From assembly GCA_023393655.1 (NCBI GenBank), contig JAEWKP010000201.1, positions 1 through 22,267 of the forward strand: a stretch of 22,267 bases of DNA, in the 5' to 3' direction. Positions 13,619 through 19,146 of the stretch are shown here, one piece after another (position 1 is the first letter of the stretch; each line of letters starts with the position of its first letter). Source of the stretch: Pseudomonadota bacterium. GTDB taxonomy: Bacteria > Pseudomonadota > Alphaproteobacteria > Rhizobiales > Beijerinckiaceae. Both the position numbers and the translations under genes were made by a program. Under the pieces are notes generated by a model. That model searched no databases, had not been told where the DNA came from, and worked only from the letters and a program-made list of their open reading frames with translations.

Positions 13619-13694
13619 GCGTTCGCGCTCAGCCTCAGGCCGCCAGCGCTATCGGCTCGACGCGTGGCATCCGCCTGATCAGCATAATCATGAG

Positions 13695-13719
13695 GGAACC
13701 GGATTAACGTGTGCGAGTT
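13695..13719 (+). promoter_or_regulatory. Possible EcfG-type promoter
   Basis: GGAAC (13695-13699), 16 bases, AGTT (13716-13719). It points at a terminator about 30 bases further on, not at a convincing gene. Confidence 0.5.
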
Positions 13720-13726
13720 TATACAA

Positions 13727-13785
13727 TCTCGACTACCACGCACGCACTGCGCCCTGTCATCTCCAATATGGCAGGGCATTTTTTT
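13727..13785 (+). ncRNA. Possible short RNA, about 60 nt, ending in a strong terminator
   Basis: Between the EcfG-like promoter at 13695-13719 and the T-tract at 13779-13785 there is room for a 60-nt RNA. The terminator is GCCCTGTCAT (13751-13760) with ATGGCAGGGC (13768-13777), 10 bp with one G-T pair, loop CTCCAAT, then A and seven T. The simpler reading is that this is just the terminator of the 13364-13618 gene, and the promoter match is one base off consensus. Confidence 0.4.
13751..13785 (+). terminator. Intrinsic terminator
   Basis: A 10-bp stem (13751-13760 with 13768-13777), a 7-base loop and a run of seven T. It is one of the strongest terminators in the window and is certain in form, whichever transcript it ends. 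Confidence 0.85.
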
Positions 13786-14009
13786 GCCACTGAAGGCCAC
13801 CTCTCCTACTCGCTCCAATTCTGGAGACATGCGGTCTGGCGCGGAGCCACCGCACAAGGCCAATCCAGGTCGATAGGGGGAGCCTTCGGCAGTCAGGCTC
13901 ACTTTGATGGCGCTACCGCGATAGCCCAGTTCCCATGTCAAATGACAACCGGCTGGCGCTTTAAACTGCTAAGGTATTCACGGCTCCGGGGACAATTGAG
14001 GAGTTCCCC
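13786..14009. other. Intergenic stretch, nothing recognised
   Basis: Open frames on both strands cross this stretch, but none has a ribosome site with protein-like composition. The leader of the next gene lies at its right end, with GAGGAG just before 14003. Confidence 0.4.
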
Positions 14010-14570
14010 ATGCCACATCACTTTCAAGCGGGCGAACATGTGCGGCTGGCATTTGGCTTCCATGATCAGGATGCCGTCGGCCTTTATGAGATTACGGCAT
14101 TGCTTCCGACAAGGCTGGGCGGTCAACCACAGTATTTGATCAAAGGCACCGACGGCCGTGAGCGCGTTGTCGGTGAAGGGCAAATCGGTGAACGGAAGAG
14201 CACTGACCTCGTCGAGCGCTCTCGTAGCCCTTACAACCCGATCACCCGCGAATTGGATCGTCTAAGCAAGGTCGCGACGATCGATGAAACGTCCTCGGCG
14301 CAGTCGAACTCCTCCGGCGGCCAGCTCGATGGCGCCCCTGTCTACGATCCTGCGGACATCAAAGTTGGAAGAGTGGAGCAAATCCACGGCGCGGGCACAT
14401 CGCTACATGTCGTCGTAGAGGTCGGCGGTTTTCTCGGCATGGGCGCCCGACACATTATGCTGAATGCAAGCGAGATCAAATTCGGTAGGGCTGCCGACGG
14501 CTCGATCTACGCGGTCACAACAGTACCCGAAGCAGCTCTGAAGAAGCGAACTCCGCATAACGAAATTTAG
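14010..14570 (+). CDS. PRC-barrel protein with extra N-terminal domain
   Basis: A 186-residue soluble protein. Residues ~1-62 form a small beta-rich unit (GEHVRLAFGF, LYEITALLPTRLGGQPQYLI) like the short ligand-sensing or RNA-binding barrels often found alone in alphaproteobacteria. Residues ~63-105 form a polar linker. Residues ~108-180 are PRC-barrel-like, with VYDPADIKVGRVEQI, VVEVGGFLGMGARHIML and SIYAVTTVPEAAL. The block GGFLGxGxR is shared with the secreted PRC-barrel protein at 17,229-17,630. GAGGAG lies 6 bases before the ATG. PRC barrels mediate protein interaction or RNA processing contacts; no specific role can be assigned. Confidence 0.78.
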   Translation: MPHHFQAGEHVRLAFGFHDQDAVGLYEITALLPTRLGGQPQYLIKGTDGRERVVGEGQIGERKSTDLVERSRSPYNPITRELDRLSKVATIDETSSAQSNSSGGQLDGAPVYDPADIKVGRVEQIHGAGTSLHVVVEVGGFLGMGARHIMLNASEIKFGRAADGSIYAVTTVPEAALKKRTPHNEI

Positions 14571-14598
14571 CTCCGCATCTTCAACCGCCACGGCAAAA

Positions 14599-14623
14599 GG
14601 AACCTTTCTTGCCTGCGCGCGTC
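14599..14623 (+). promoter_or_regulatory. Possible EcfG-type promoter
   Basis: GGAAC (14599-14603), 16 bases, CGTC (14620-14623). The last base differs from CGTT, usually a well-conserved position, so this site is less certain. It lies 36 bases before the ATG at 14659. Confidence 0.45.
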
Positions 14624-14658
14624 CTGACTGCGCGAGTTTGTGACGCGGAAGGCTATCG

Positions 14659-15021
14659 ATGCCCAATCCCAATCCGTTTGCCATTCTAGAAGACACGCAG
14701 GAAATTGCACGAGCACGACGGAAATCGCTTGGAGCTACGTCTAAGTTACTATTCCGTCGGGGGACCGAGAGAGGCAACGCATCCGGATGGTTTACGTGGT
14801 CGTGTCGCTCGCGATTGAACGGTCGGACGAGCCGACCGACCTTGCTTATCGAGCGATCCGGCGATTTCAGGAGCGACACTACGCCGCACATAACAGCTAG
14901 TGAGCCCGCCGCCCTATTCGCCCCGACCTGCAGCGGGCTTCTCACTCGGCTTTACGATTGGTTTGTCTGCTTCGCCGGTGTCCTTGCCGCCGTACGGGTC
15001 GATGGAAATGCCGCTGACTGA
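14659..15021 (+). CDS. Uncertain hypothetical protein, probably frameshifted
   Basis: The ATG at 14659 has GGAAGG about 6 bases upstream and a possible promoter at 14599-14623, and the first ~35 residues look real (MPNPNPFAILEDTQEIARAR). After about 14745 the composition becomes unlike protein and the frame runs 108 bases into the convergent gene at 14,914-15,102. Either the true product ends earlier through a frameshift or the frame is fortuitous. The other frame at 14,787-14,900 looks more protein-like in the second half. Confidence 0.3.
   Translation: MPNPNPFAILEDTQEIARARRKSLGATSKLLFRRGTERGNASGWFTWSCRSRLNGRTSRPTLLIERSGDFRSDTTPHITASEPAALFAPTCSGLLTRLYDWFVCFAGVLAAVRVDGNAAD
14787..14900 (+). 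CDS. Possible small protein, 37 aa
   Basis: A short frame with a plausible start (GAGAGAGG upstream of the ATG) and protein-like composition: a hydrophobic MVYVVVSLAI followed by charged helix DLAYRAIRRFQERHYAAHN. It could be an independent small protein or the shifted C-terminus of the gene beginning at 14659. It ends 13 bases before the stop of the convergent gene. Confidence 0.35.
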   Translation: MVYVVVSLAIERSDEPTDLAYRAIRRFQERHYAAHNS

Positions 15022-15102
15022 TTTTTCGTCTGGAGCGCCTTGGATCGAGCGCACCTTTTGCTGCTCTTCCGGAGATAGTTTGTTGCCTTGACCGTCGCGC
15101 AT
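14914..15102 (-). CDS. Small hydrophilic protein, 62 aa
   Basis: A 62-residue, strongly hydrophilic protein probably disordered in large part: MRDGQGNKLSPEEQQKVRSI, then PDEKSVSGISIDPYGGKDTG and a Lys/Pro/Gly tail. No family is recognised; the composition resembles small stress-induced hydrophilins. The start is ATG 15102, with GGAGG 6 bases upstream, and an exact EcfG-type promoter lies at 15132-15156. The longer frame to 15162 lies before the predicted transcript start. Confidence 0.75.
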   Translation of the reverse strand: MRDGQGNKLSPEEQQKVRSIQGAPDEKSVSGISIDPYGGKDTGEADKPIVKPSEKPAAGRGE

Positions 15103-15131
15103 CGGAGCCTCCTCGGGTGCCCCCTGAGGTG

Positions 15132-15156
15132 AACGGTCTGCCAAGCTGACTGTTCC
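15132..15156 (-). promoter_or_regulatory. EcfG-type general stress promoter
   Basis: On the minus strand GGAAC (15156-15152), 16 bases, CGTT (15135-15132), an exact match 30 bases before the ATG at 15102. Confidence 0.82.
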
Positions 15157-15205
15157 CCGCACCGAGGCCTAGTTGCACGTCTCTTTGTTGAGGGCGTCCC
15201 CGTAT

Positions 15206-15397
15206 TCAGCCTGAGCTTTGATTGTCGCTTGGCGGCCTGGAAGCCTTCATCAGCTTGCGAAGCTGCTCGAAGAGCGCGGGACCAGTAAGCTGTTGCTGAG
15301 CATACCCCTCCGCGGTGAGGCTTCGCTGTAGCTCTTTCATGCTGGCGAATTTTCCAGAGCGCGCCAGTTCAAACGCTCGCTCTAATGTCGTTTTCAT
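15206..15397 (-). CDS. Small hypothetical protein, 63 aa
   Basis: A 63-residue helical protein: MKTTLERAFELARSGKFASM, then ELQRSLTAEGYAQQQLTGP and LFEQLRKLMKASR. The second half resembles a small helix-turn-helix-like unit that recurs in short alphaproteobacterial proteins, but no named family is recognised. ATG 15397 is chosen by composition although there is no good Shine-Dalgarno. The 14 extra codons up to ATG 15439 belong to the remnant of another gene (LTRCEEQ), so a rearrangement may have removed the native leader. Confidence 0.6.
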   Translation of the reverse strand: MKTTLERAFELARSGKFASMKELQRSLTAEGYAQQQLTGPALFEQLRKLMKASRPPSDNQSSG

Positions 15398-15415
15398 GCT
15401 GCGAACCAGAGCACA

Positions 15416-15511
15416 TTGCTCTTCGCACCGCGTTAGCATTTGACGGGTGGGCCCGATCCGGAGGTACCATTGTCCCTCGTAGTGGACCGGCGTTCCGCCT
15501 TCAGCTGTACG
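15416..15511 (-). pseudogene. 3' remnant of a paralogue of the 1,391-1,633 gene
   Basis: Translating the minus strand from 15511 gives GGTPVHYEGQWYL and MLTRCEEQ, matching DGTPVHYEDECYF and MLTRCEDE at the C-terminal end of the protein encoded at 1,391-1,633. A TGA lies just upstream in this frame, so the 5' part is gone or shifted. The remnant lies between the genes at 15,206-15,397 and 15,574-15,924. Confidence 0.6.
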
Positions 15512-15573
15512 CAGTCAAACTTTGTGGCGGGCAAATCCCGCCAATGATGCGGTGTACGGAGGTGTTCCCGGTG

Positions 15574-15924
15574 TCAGCTTGTGGAGCCCGGTAGTCCACT
15601 TGGATCGATGGCAAGACCTATTCCGCCGGTCTCACTACCGGCGCTTGACGCCTTCCCTTCAACGTATTTCAACCGAGCGACGGCGGAATTGGGAAGCCCT
15701 TCCGCCTCCAACCAGGCAAGAAATTCATCAGGCCTGACGGTGACAATCTGAAGGGCTCGCCCACGCGCGAGCCAGGCATTCATGACGTCGACTGCAGCGG
15801 CGTGCCAAACCTCATAGTCGCCCGGCATCTCGTCGCGGTCGTGGGCGAGCTCCCATAGGCGTTGATAATCCTCGCGCTCGTACCATGGCAATGCGACTGT
15901 ATAAGCTTCAACGGTCGGCCTCAT
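15574..15924 (-). CDS. Hypothetical protein, 116 aa
   Basis: A soluble 116-residue protein with clear protein-like composition: WYEREDYQRLWELAHDRDEM, then YEVWHAAAVDVMNAWLARG, a strand LQIVTVRPDEFLAWLEAEG and an unstructured Gly/Ser-rich tail from about residue 90. No family is recognised. Its start overlaps the end of the upstream gene by 17 bases, so both are expressed together from the EcfG-type promoter at 16234-16258. The low-complexity tail may reflect loss of the native stop near the rearranged stretch that follows. Confidence 0.75.
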   Translation of the reverse strand: MRPTVEAYTVALPWYEREDYQRLWELAHDRDEMPGDYEVWHAAAVDVMNAWLARGRALQIVTVRPDEFLAWLEAEGLPNSAVARLKYVEGKASSAGSETGGIGLAIDPSGLPGSTS

Positions 15925-16207
15925 GTCCCCCGAGCCTTCCAGCTAGCCGCGCTATCAGAGCGCGAAAGCGGCCCGTGGATTTAGGAGCGTCCTTGGCCAA
16001 CGTGTCAACCGACTGGCCGGCCATCACGGCTCGATAGTGGGCTTCAGCTTCACGCGAAAACTCAATGTGAGCACCGATGCGGCGCGCCATCTGTTGCGCT
16101 GCGTCGTAGGCGTTTCGAATATCAGGCGATCGACCGTATGCCTCGCCCGTGACATCGCGGACAATCCAGTCAGGGTCGCTCCGGCACACGGTCAAGGTTT
16201 GAACCAT
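15908..16207 (-). CDS. Hypothetical protein, 99 aa, DUF2188-like
   Basis: A 99-residue protein. The N-terminal part, WIVRDVTGEAYGRSPDIRNA followed by AAQQMARRIGAHIEF, resembles the short DUF2188 fold: a strand, a turn with Gly, and a helix rich in Ala and Arg. The C-terminus is basic (RFRALIARLAGRLGG). An exact EcfG-type promoter lies upstream. The next gene overlaps its 3' end by 17 bases. The function of the family is unknown. Confidence 0.7.
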   Translation of the reverse strand: MVQTLTVCRSDPDWIVRDVTGEAYGRSPDIRNAYDAAQQMARRIGAHIEFSREAEAHYRAVMAGQSVDTLAKDAPKSTGRFRALIARLAGRLGGHEADR

Positions 16208-16233
16208 TATCGTTCCTGCATGAGACCGCTTTG

Positions 16234-16258
16234 AACGCGCCGCCGTACAGCAAGTTCC
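16234..16258 (-). promoter_or_regulatory. EcfG-type general stress promoter
   Basis: On the minus strand GGAAC (16258-16254), 16 bases, CGTT (16237-16234), an exact match 27 bases before the ATG at 16207. Confidence 0.82.
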
Positions 16259-16299
16259 CTCTCATGAGAACGATCACGATTTAGAAGAGTTGAGTGAGG

Positions 16300-16548
16300 C
16301 TAGGCCGCCAAGCAAACGCGGCCCGTAACCGCCAGATATCGGTCGCTCGAATGCATAACCGCAACAAGAACGTTCGTGCCATCTTCACACAGCACACGCA
16401 ATCGATCGTGCAGCAGGGCTGGATCGACATCAGAGGTGTTGCAGAGCAAATACCCCGCCCGCGTATCGTCGTAGTTGCTTCCAAACTGATATGAGACCGC
16501 AATCCTGCGGCCATCGCGCAGGATCAAATTGCCTTTCCCAGCGAGCAT
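16300..16548 (-). CDS. Hypothetical protein, 82 aa
   Basis: An 82-residue, beta-rich soluble protein: NLILRDGRRIAVSYQFGSNY, then AGYLLCNTSDVDP, LRVLCEDGTNVLVAVMHSSD and YLAVTGRV. The alternating strands suggest a small barrel like PilZ or SH3 folds, but no family is recognised with confidence. I chose ATG 16548 because GGAGA lies about 7 bases upstream; the frame extends to 16575. No EcfG-type promoter is seen upstream. The two cysteines are not arranged as a metal site. Confidence 0.72.
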   Translation of the reverse strand: MLAGKGNLILRDGRRIAVSYQFGSNYDDTRAGYLLCNTSDVDPALLHDRLRVLCEDGTNVLVAVMHSSDRYLAVTGRVCLAA

Positions 16549-16575
16549 AACGTGTCTCCGCCTAGGCGGCGTCAA

Positions 16576-16903
16576 TGCGCGCCGCCAGCGGTCATTTCCA
16601 AAGAAGGCATGGAGACAACTGCTTTGTGACTTTAGTCGCTTGCGAGCGGGCGTCTATGTCATTTGATGGAGCCGGAGTGGCTTGCCTGTACGCCAACCTG
16701 ACTCAATAAGCGGGCTATCGGCAACACCCCTATCTTGGCGGCCCGGCTGTAATCCGCAGAGGTTCGGCGCGCTCCGCAAAACGGGGAGCACAGCAGCCAC
16801 CATGCTCCGGTTATAAATGAGCTTCTGCCGGCTTAAACTTGGGTGAGCCCAAGCTTTCATAACCTCACCGGTTCTCAACACAAGACCGGCTCTTCCCTGG
16901 CGA
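16576..16903. other. Intergenic stretch without a supported gene
   Basis: A 99-residue minus-strand frame crosses it (16654-16953) but runs through the CsbD terminator and has no good start. A short inverted repeat (CCGGT/ACCGG around 16868-16889) is visible. Nothing else is recognised. Confidence 0.5.
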
Positions 16904-16934
16904 AAGCCCGGCCCCACTGAAAAGGGCCGGGCTT
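16904..16934 (-). terminator. Intrinsic terminator of CsbD transcript
   Basis: AAGCCCGGCCC (16904-16914) and GGGCCGGGCTT (16924-16934) form a perfect 11-bp stem with a 9-base loop. On the minus strand the T-side reads CTTTCGCC, a short T-run, 50 bases after the CsbD stop. Confidence 0.75.
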
Positions 16935-16984
16935 CCTCACGCGGCGAGCACACGCTGGGCAGCGACGGGCTCAGCCGTCGGTGA

Positions 16985-17188
16985 TCACCATGTCTGGCGA
17001 TTGTACCAGGTGTCGACGTCAGTCTTCACCTTGTCCTTCTCGATGCCGTAACGCTCCTGGATCTTGCCTTCGAGCTGATCGCGCTTGCCGGCGATGACGT
17101 CGAGATCGTCATCGGTCAGCTTGCCCCACTGCTCCTTGACCTTGCCCTTGAGCTGCTTCCAGTTTCCTTCGACGCGGTTCCAGTCCAT
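16985..17188 (-). CDS. CsbD family stress protein, 67 aa
   Basis: A 67-residue CsbD-like protein, a small hydrophilic helical protein induced by general stress in many bacteria, of unknown mechanism. Family signatures are the opening MDWNRVEGNWKQLKGKVKEQ, then WGKLTDDDLDVIAGKRDQL and KIQERYG. I chose ATG 17188 because GGAGG lies 5-6 bases before it and the family begins with this Met; the frame extends four codons further. It lies 40 bases behind the PRC-barrel gene on the same strand and is probably co-transcribed from the promoter at 17669-17693. A strong terminator follows. Confidence 0.93.
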   Translation of the reverse strand: MDWNRVEGNWKQLKGKVKEQWGKLTDDDLDVIAGKRDQLEGKIQERYGIEKDKVKTDVDTWYNRQTW

Positions 17189-17228
17189 CGGGACCTCCAT
17201 CAGTTTCGAGTTGCGGGTAAACGGCGCG

Positions 17229-17630
17229 TTAGCGCTTCCAGCGGCCTTCGTACTTGAACTCCGGCGCGGCCTTCAGGGCGTCCTTGGTCGTGTCCATGGT
17301 CGCGGACCACTTCTTGTCGTTCTCGGAGTAGACGACCTTCACAGCAGACGGGGCGACAACGACGTAGCGCTCGCCGATACCGAGGAAGCCGCCCACCGAC
17401 AGGATCAGCCCCGACAGGCTTCCATTGGAAACGACGAGATCCTTGATCTCACCAACGTTGTCCTTGGCGTTATTCTCAACGTTCAGGCCAATGAGATTGC
17501 TGCTGAGAACGTCCGTCGGCTGCGCCTTGATATAGACTTCACGCGCAGTAGTCGTCGCAGTCTGAGCATAGGCCATGCTACCTCCGAAGATCGTCGAGGT
17601 AACAGCGAGGGCGACGAGCATTTTACGCAT
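17229..17630 (-). CDS. Secreted PRC-barrel protein
   Basis: A 133-residue exported protein. The signal peptide covers about residues 1-22 (MRKMLVALAVTSTIF to AYAQ). The mature part holds one PRC-barrel domain: VLSSNLIGLNVEN, VGEIKDLVVSNGSLSGLIL, VGGFLGIGERYVVVAPSAV and a last strand near KWSATMD. Periplasmic PRC-barrel proteins of this size are common in alphaproteobacteria and are often stress-induced; their role is unknown. GGAGA precedes ATG 17630, and an EcfG-type promoter lies 39 bases upstream. It forms an operon with CsbD. Confidence 0.87.
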   Translation of the reverse strand: MRKMLVALAVTSTIFGGSMAYAQTATTTAREVYIKAQPTDVLSSNLIGLNVENNAKDNVGEIKDLVVSNGSLSGLILSVGGFLGIGERYVVVAPSAVKVVYSENDKKWSATMDTTKDALKAAPEFKYEGRWKR

Positions 17631-17668
17631 TTTAGAATTCTCCAGACGTATTTCCCAGCCGCCTCCAC

Positions 17669-17693
17669 AACCGAGCCCGGACGCCAATGTTCC
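17669..17693 (-). promoter_or_regulatory. EcfG-type promoter
   Basis: On the minus strand GGAAC (17693-17689), 16 bases, GGTT (17672-17669). One base differs from CGTT. It drives the PRC-barrel and CsbD pair. Confidence 0.72.
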
Positions 17694-17710
17694 TGCCGAA
17701 AACATCAAAC

Positions 17711-17777
17711 AACAAAAAACCCGTCAGCGCTGGCGCTGACGGGTGAGTTCAATCTGTCGGGGTGAGACAGGAGAATG
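17711..17777 (-). ncRNA. Candidate EcfG-driven small RNA, about 66 nt
   Basis: An exact EcfG-type promoter (17785-17810) predicts a start near 17777. The minus-strand RNA would contain a 5' hairpin, CTGTC (17770-17766) with GACAG (17758-17754), displaying the loop TCACCCC. It would end with a perfect 11-bp stem, ACCCGTCAGCG (17744-17734) with CGCTGACGGGT (17729-17719), a 4-base loop and a T-tract (TTTTT then GTT). There is no ribosome site and no room for a gene. The arrangement parallels the candidate at 13,019-13,127. A C-rich 5' loop is the known targeting element of the stress RNA GsrN in Caulobacter; homology is not shown. Confidence 0.7.
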
Positions 17778-17784
17778 CTCACCA

Positions 17785-17810
17785 AACGAGTTTGACCCGT
17801 TTACGGTTCC
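17785..17810 (-). promoter_or_regulatory. EcfG-type promoter of candidate small RNA
   Basis: On the minus strand GGAAC (17810-17806), 17 bases, CGTT (17788-17785), an exact match. No gene lies between it and the terminator at 17711-17744. Confidence 0.8.
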
Positions 17811-18211
17811 AGCGAGCGTTCCGCGACGATCACGACAGTGCCCTCCGCATGGAGCAATCGATCTATTTCTAGCCCTCGCCGAGAGCAGAACTTGGCCTCG
17901 ACCAGGGATGTAAATTGCCAACCGGCCGCAGCTGACAGGACGGCAAAGCCAAATTCATGCAATGGCTACGAGAAGTCCTAACTGAAGGCTAGAGGCACGC
18001 CGCTACTCAACGGCGAGCTTATTAGCTGGCGACACTTCCTGCTTTTAACGAGATCTTGAGCAGCCAATCGATGAGCCCGCACCGATTCTCGCGGCCTCTC
18101 AATTATGATCATCGTCGACGGCGATCTGCGCGGAATTCAAGCTCGCGTCGCGAGCCCGCGCCGTTAAATCTTTAGCAACTTTCATGCAGATATGGTGGCG
18201 CCACGCCCTAG
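17811..18211. other. Intergenic stretch without a supported gene
   Basis: About 400 bases between the small RNA promoter and the helix-turn-helix gene. Short frames are present on both strands without ribosome sites. I see no terminator or repeat of note. It marks the border between the stress island and the protease cassette. Confidence 0.45.
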
Positions 18212-18556
18212 CTAGTTCTTGTCGGCAATCTGCATTGAGAACCACGCTATGGCTCCTGCCACCGCAACATGCTTCGGCCAACCGGCCTTGATGGCGCTCA
18301 ACAGGACACTTCGAAGGGTAACATCAAGGGCGCGCGCTGCGTCCAACATTCCAGCGTCATCGCTGTCCAATCGCGACGGCGAAGGCGGGTCGATCTTCTG
18401 ACGAACCATGACGCTCAATATATGCGCCATGTGCTCGGGAGGACCGTCTTTCGCCCAGTTTTGTACTGTCCGAATGGGCAGCCGATACTCGCGTGAGAAG
18501 CTCTTCTGGGTCTGACCCAGCGCGTTCAATGACTGCTTAAAGGCCGCTCCGTCCAT
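18212..18556 (-). CDS. Helix-turn-helix protein, probable regulator
   Basis: A 114-residue protein. The N-terminal 45 residues form an XRE-like or LacI-like helix-turn-helix: FKQSLNALGQTQKSFSREY, then PIRTVQNWAKDG, in which RTVQNW is the recognition helix. The C-terminal half is helical and hydrophobic (LRSVLLSAIKAGW, AVAGAIAWFSMQIA) and may dimerise or bind a partner. AGGA precedes the ATG at 18556. It is transcribed divergently from the DUF6634-FtsH-like operon, 248 bases away, with a palindrome between them (18709-18721), so it is a reasonable candidate regulator of that operon. Regulation is inference. Confidence 0.72.
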   Translation of the reverse strand: MDGAAFKQSLNALGQTQKSFSREYRLPIRTVQNWAKDGPPEHMAHILSVMVRQKIDPPSPSRLDSDDAGMLDAARALDVTLRSVLLSAIKAGWPKHVAVAGAIAWFSMQIADKN

Positions 18557-18708
18557 CCGCGTCCTGTGGCGTGAAGTTCAGTGGTTATGAATCGACTGGC
18601 CAATCCTTGCGCCAGAACGATCACCACGACTCCGGCGACAGCGCAAGGGACGGGGTAGATGAGACGTTGAGCGCGATGCTTGCCGAATGGAGCTGGCCCC
18701 AAGGACTA

Positions 18709-18721
18709 CGCCAAATTGGCG
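18709..18721. promoter_or_regulatory. Palindrome, candidate operator
   Basis: CGCCAA and TTGGCG around a central A, in the divergent region 84 bases before the DUF6634-like start. It has the size of a helix-turn-helix operator half-site pair, but no second copy was found. Confidence 0.35.
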
Positions 18722-18804
18722 GTTATGTGCAGCTTCAAGAAAGTCCGCGGTCGAGCCCCTGCTCCCGCTTCTAAAATCCCCCCGATCATCACTGGAGACC
18801 TCGC

Positions 18805-19146
18805 ATGAATTTTCATGATCCGCATTTGCGCGCAGCCGCGCTGGAGAGATTGCGCCTCTTGCAACGTCTCACCGACGATCTGACCGATATCGCCGCCGGG
18901 AACAGGCCCACAGCACTCGACCTGGCTGAAGCAGTCACAATGCACGGCTTCACCATCGGCCATCATCGCGTCCCATGCCTTGTTGGCATTGTCAGCGATC
19001 ACCCCAGGCTGGGCAGCAGGATGATCACCACTTCGCAGATCTTTTACGTTGATCCGGAAGCGAAATGGGCCCGGACATTCTCGCGGTTCTACAGGCTCGA
19101 AAACGGCGCGATCCCAGCCAGCGATCTCCTGGGGGCCGGCACATGA
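18805..19146 (+). CDS. DUF6634-like protein
   Basis: A 113-residue soluble protein. It starts with a helix, LERLRLLQRLTDDLTDIAAG, and continues with VPCLVGIVSDHPRLGSRMI, then SQIFYVDPEAKWARTFSRFYRL. The sequence of GxVxxHPxLG, a Tyr/Asp-containing strand and WARTxSRFYRL is the pattern I associate with the DUF6634 family of alphaproteobacterial accessory regions; the family assignment is from memory. GGAGA lies 7 bases before the ATG. Its stop overlaps the next start as ATGA. The function is unknown, and its value lies in the constant company of the genes that follow. Confidence 0.8.
   Translation: MNFHDPHLRAAALERLRLLQRLTDDLTDIAAGNRPTALDLAEAVTMHGFTIGHHRVPCLVGIVSDHPRLGSRMITTSQIFYVDPEAKWARTFSRFYRLENGAIPASDLLGAGT

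Noticed and set aside
13615..13941. A 108-residue minus-strand frame with a plausible N-terminus
   Set aside because: It crosses the terminator and the promoter-like element on the other strand, and there is no ribosome site at its start.
13711..14139. A 142-residue plus-strand frame beginning at a GTG
   Set aside because: It crosses a strong terminator and overlaps the PRC-barrel gene in another frame.
16654..16953. A 99-residue minus-strand frame
   Set aside because: It runs through the CsbD terminator and lacks a ribosome site.
17724..17921. A 65-residue minus-strand frame
   Set aside because: It spans the small RNA promoter and terminator and has no ribosome site.
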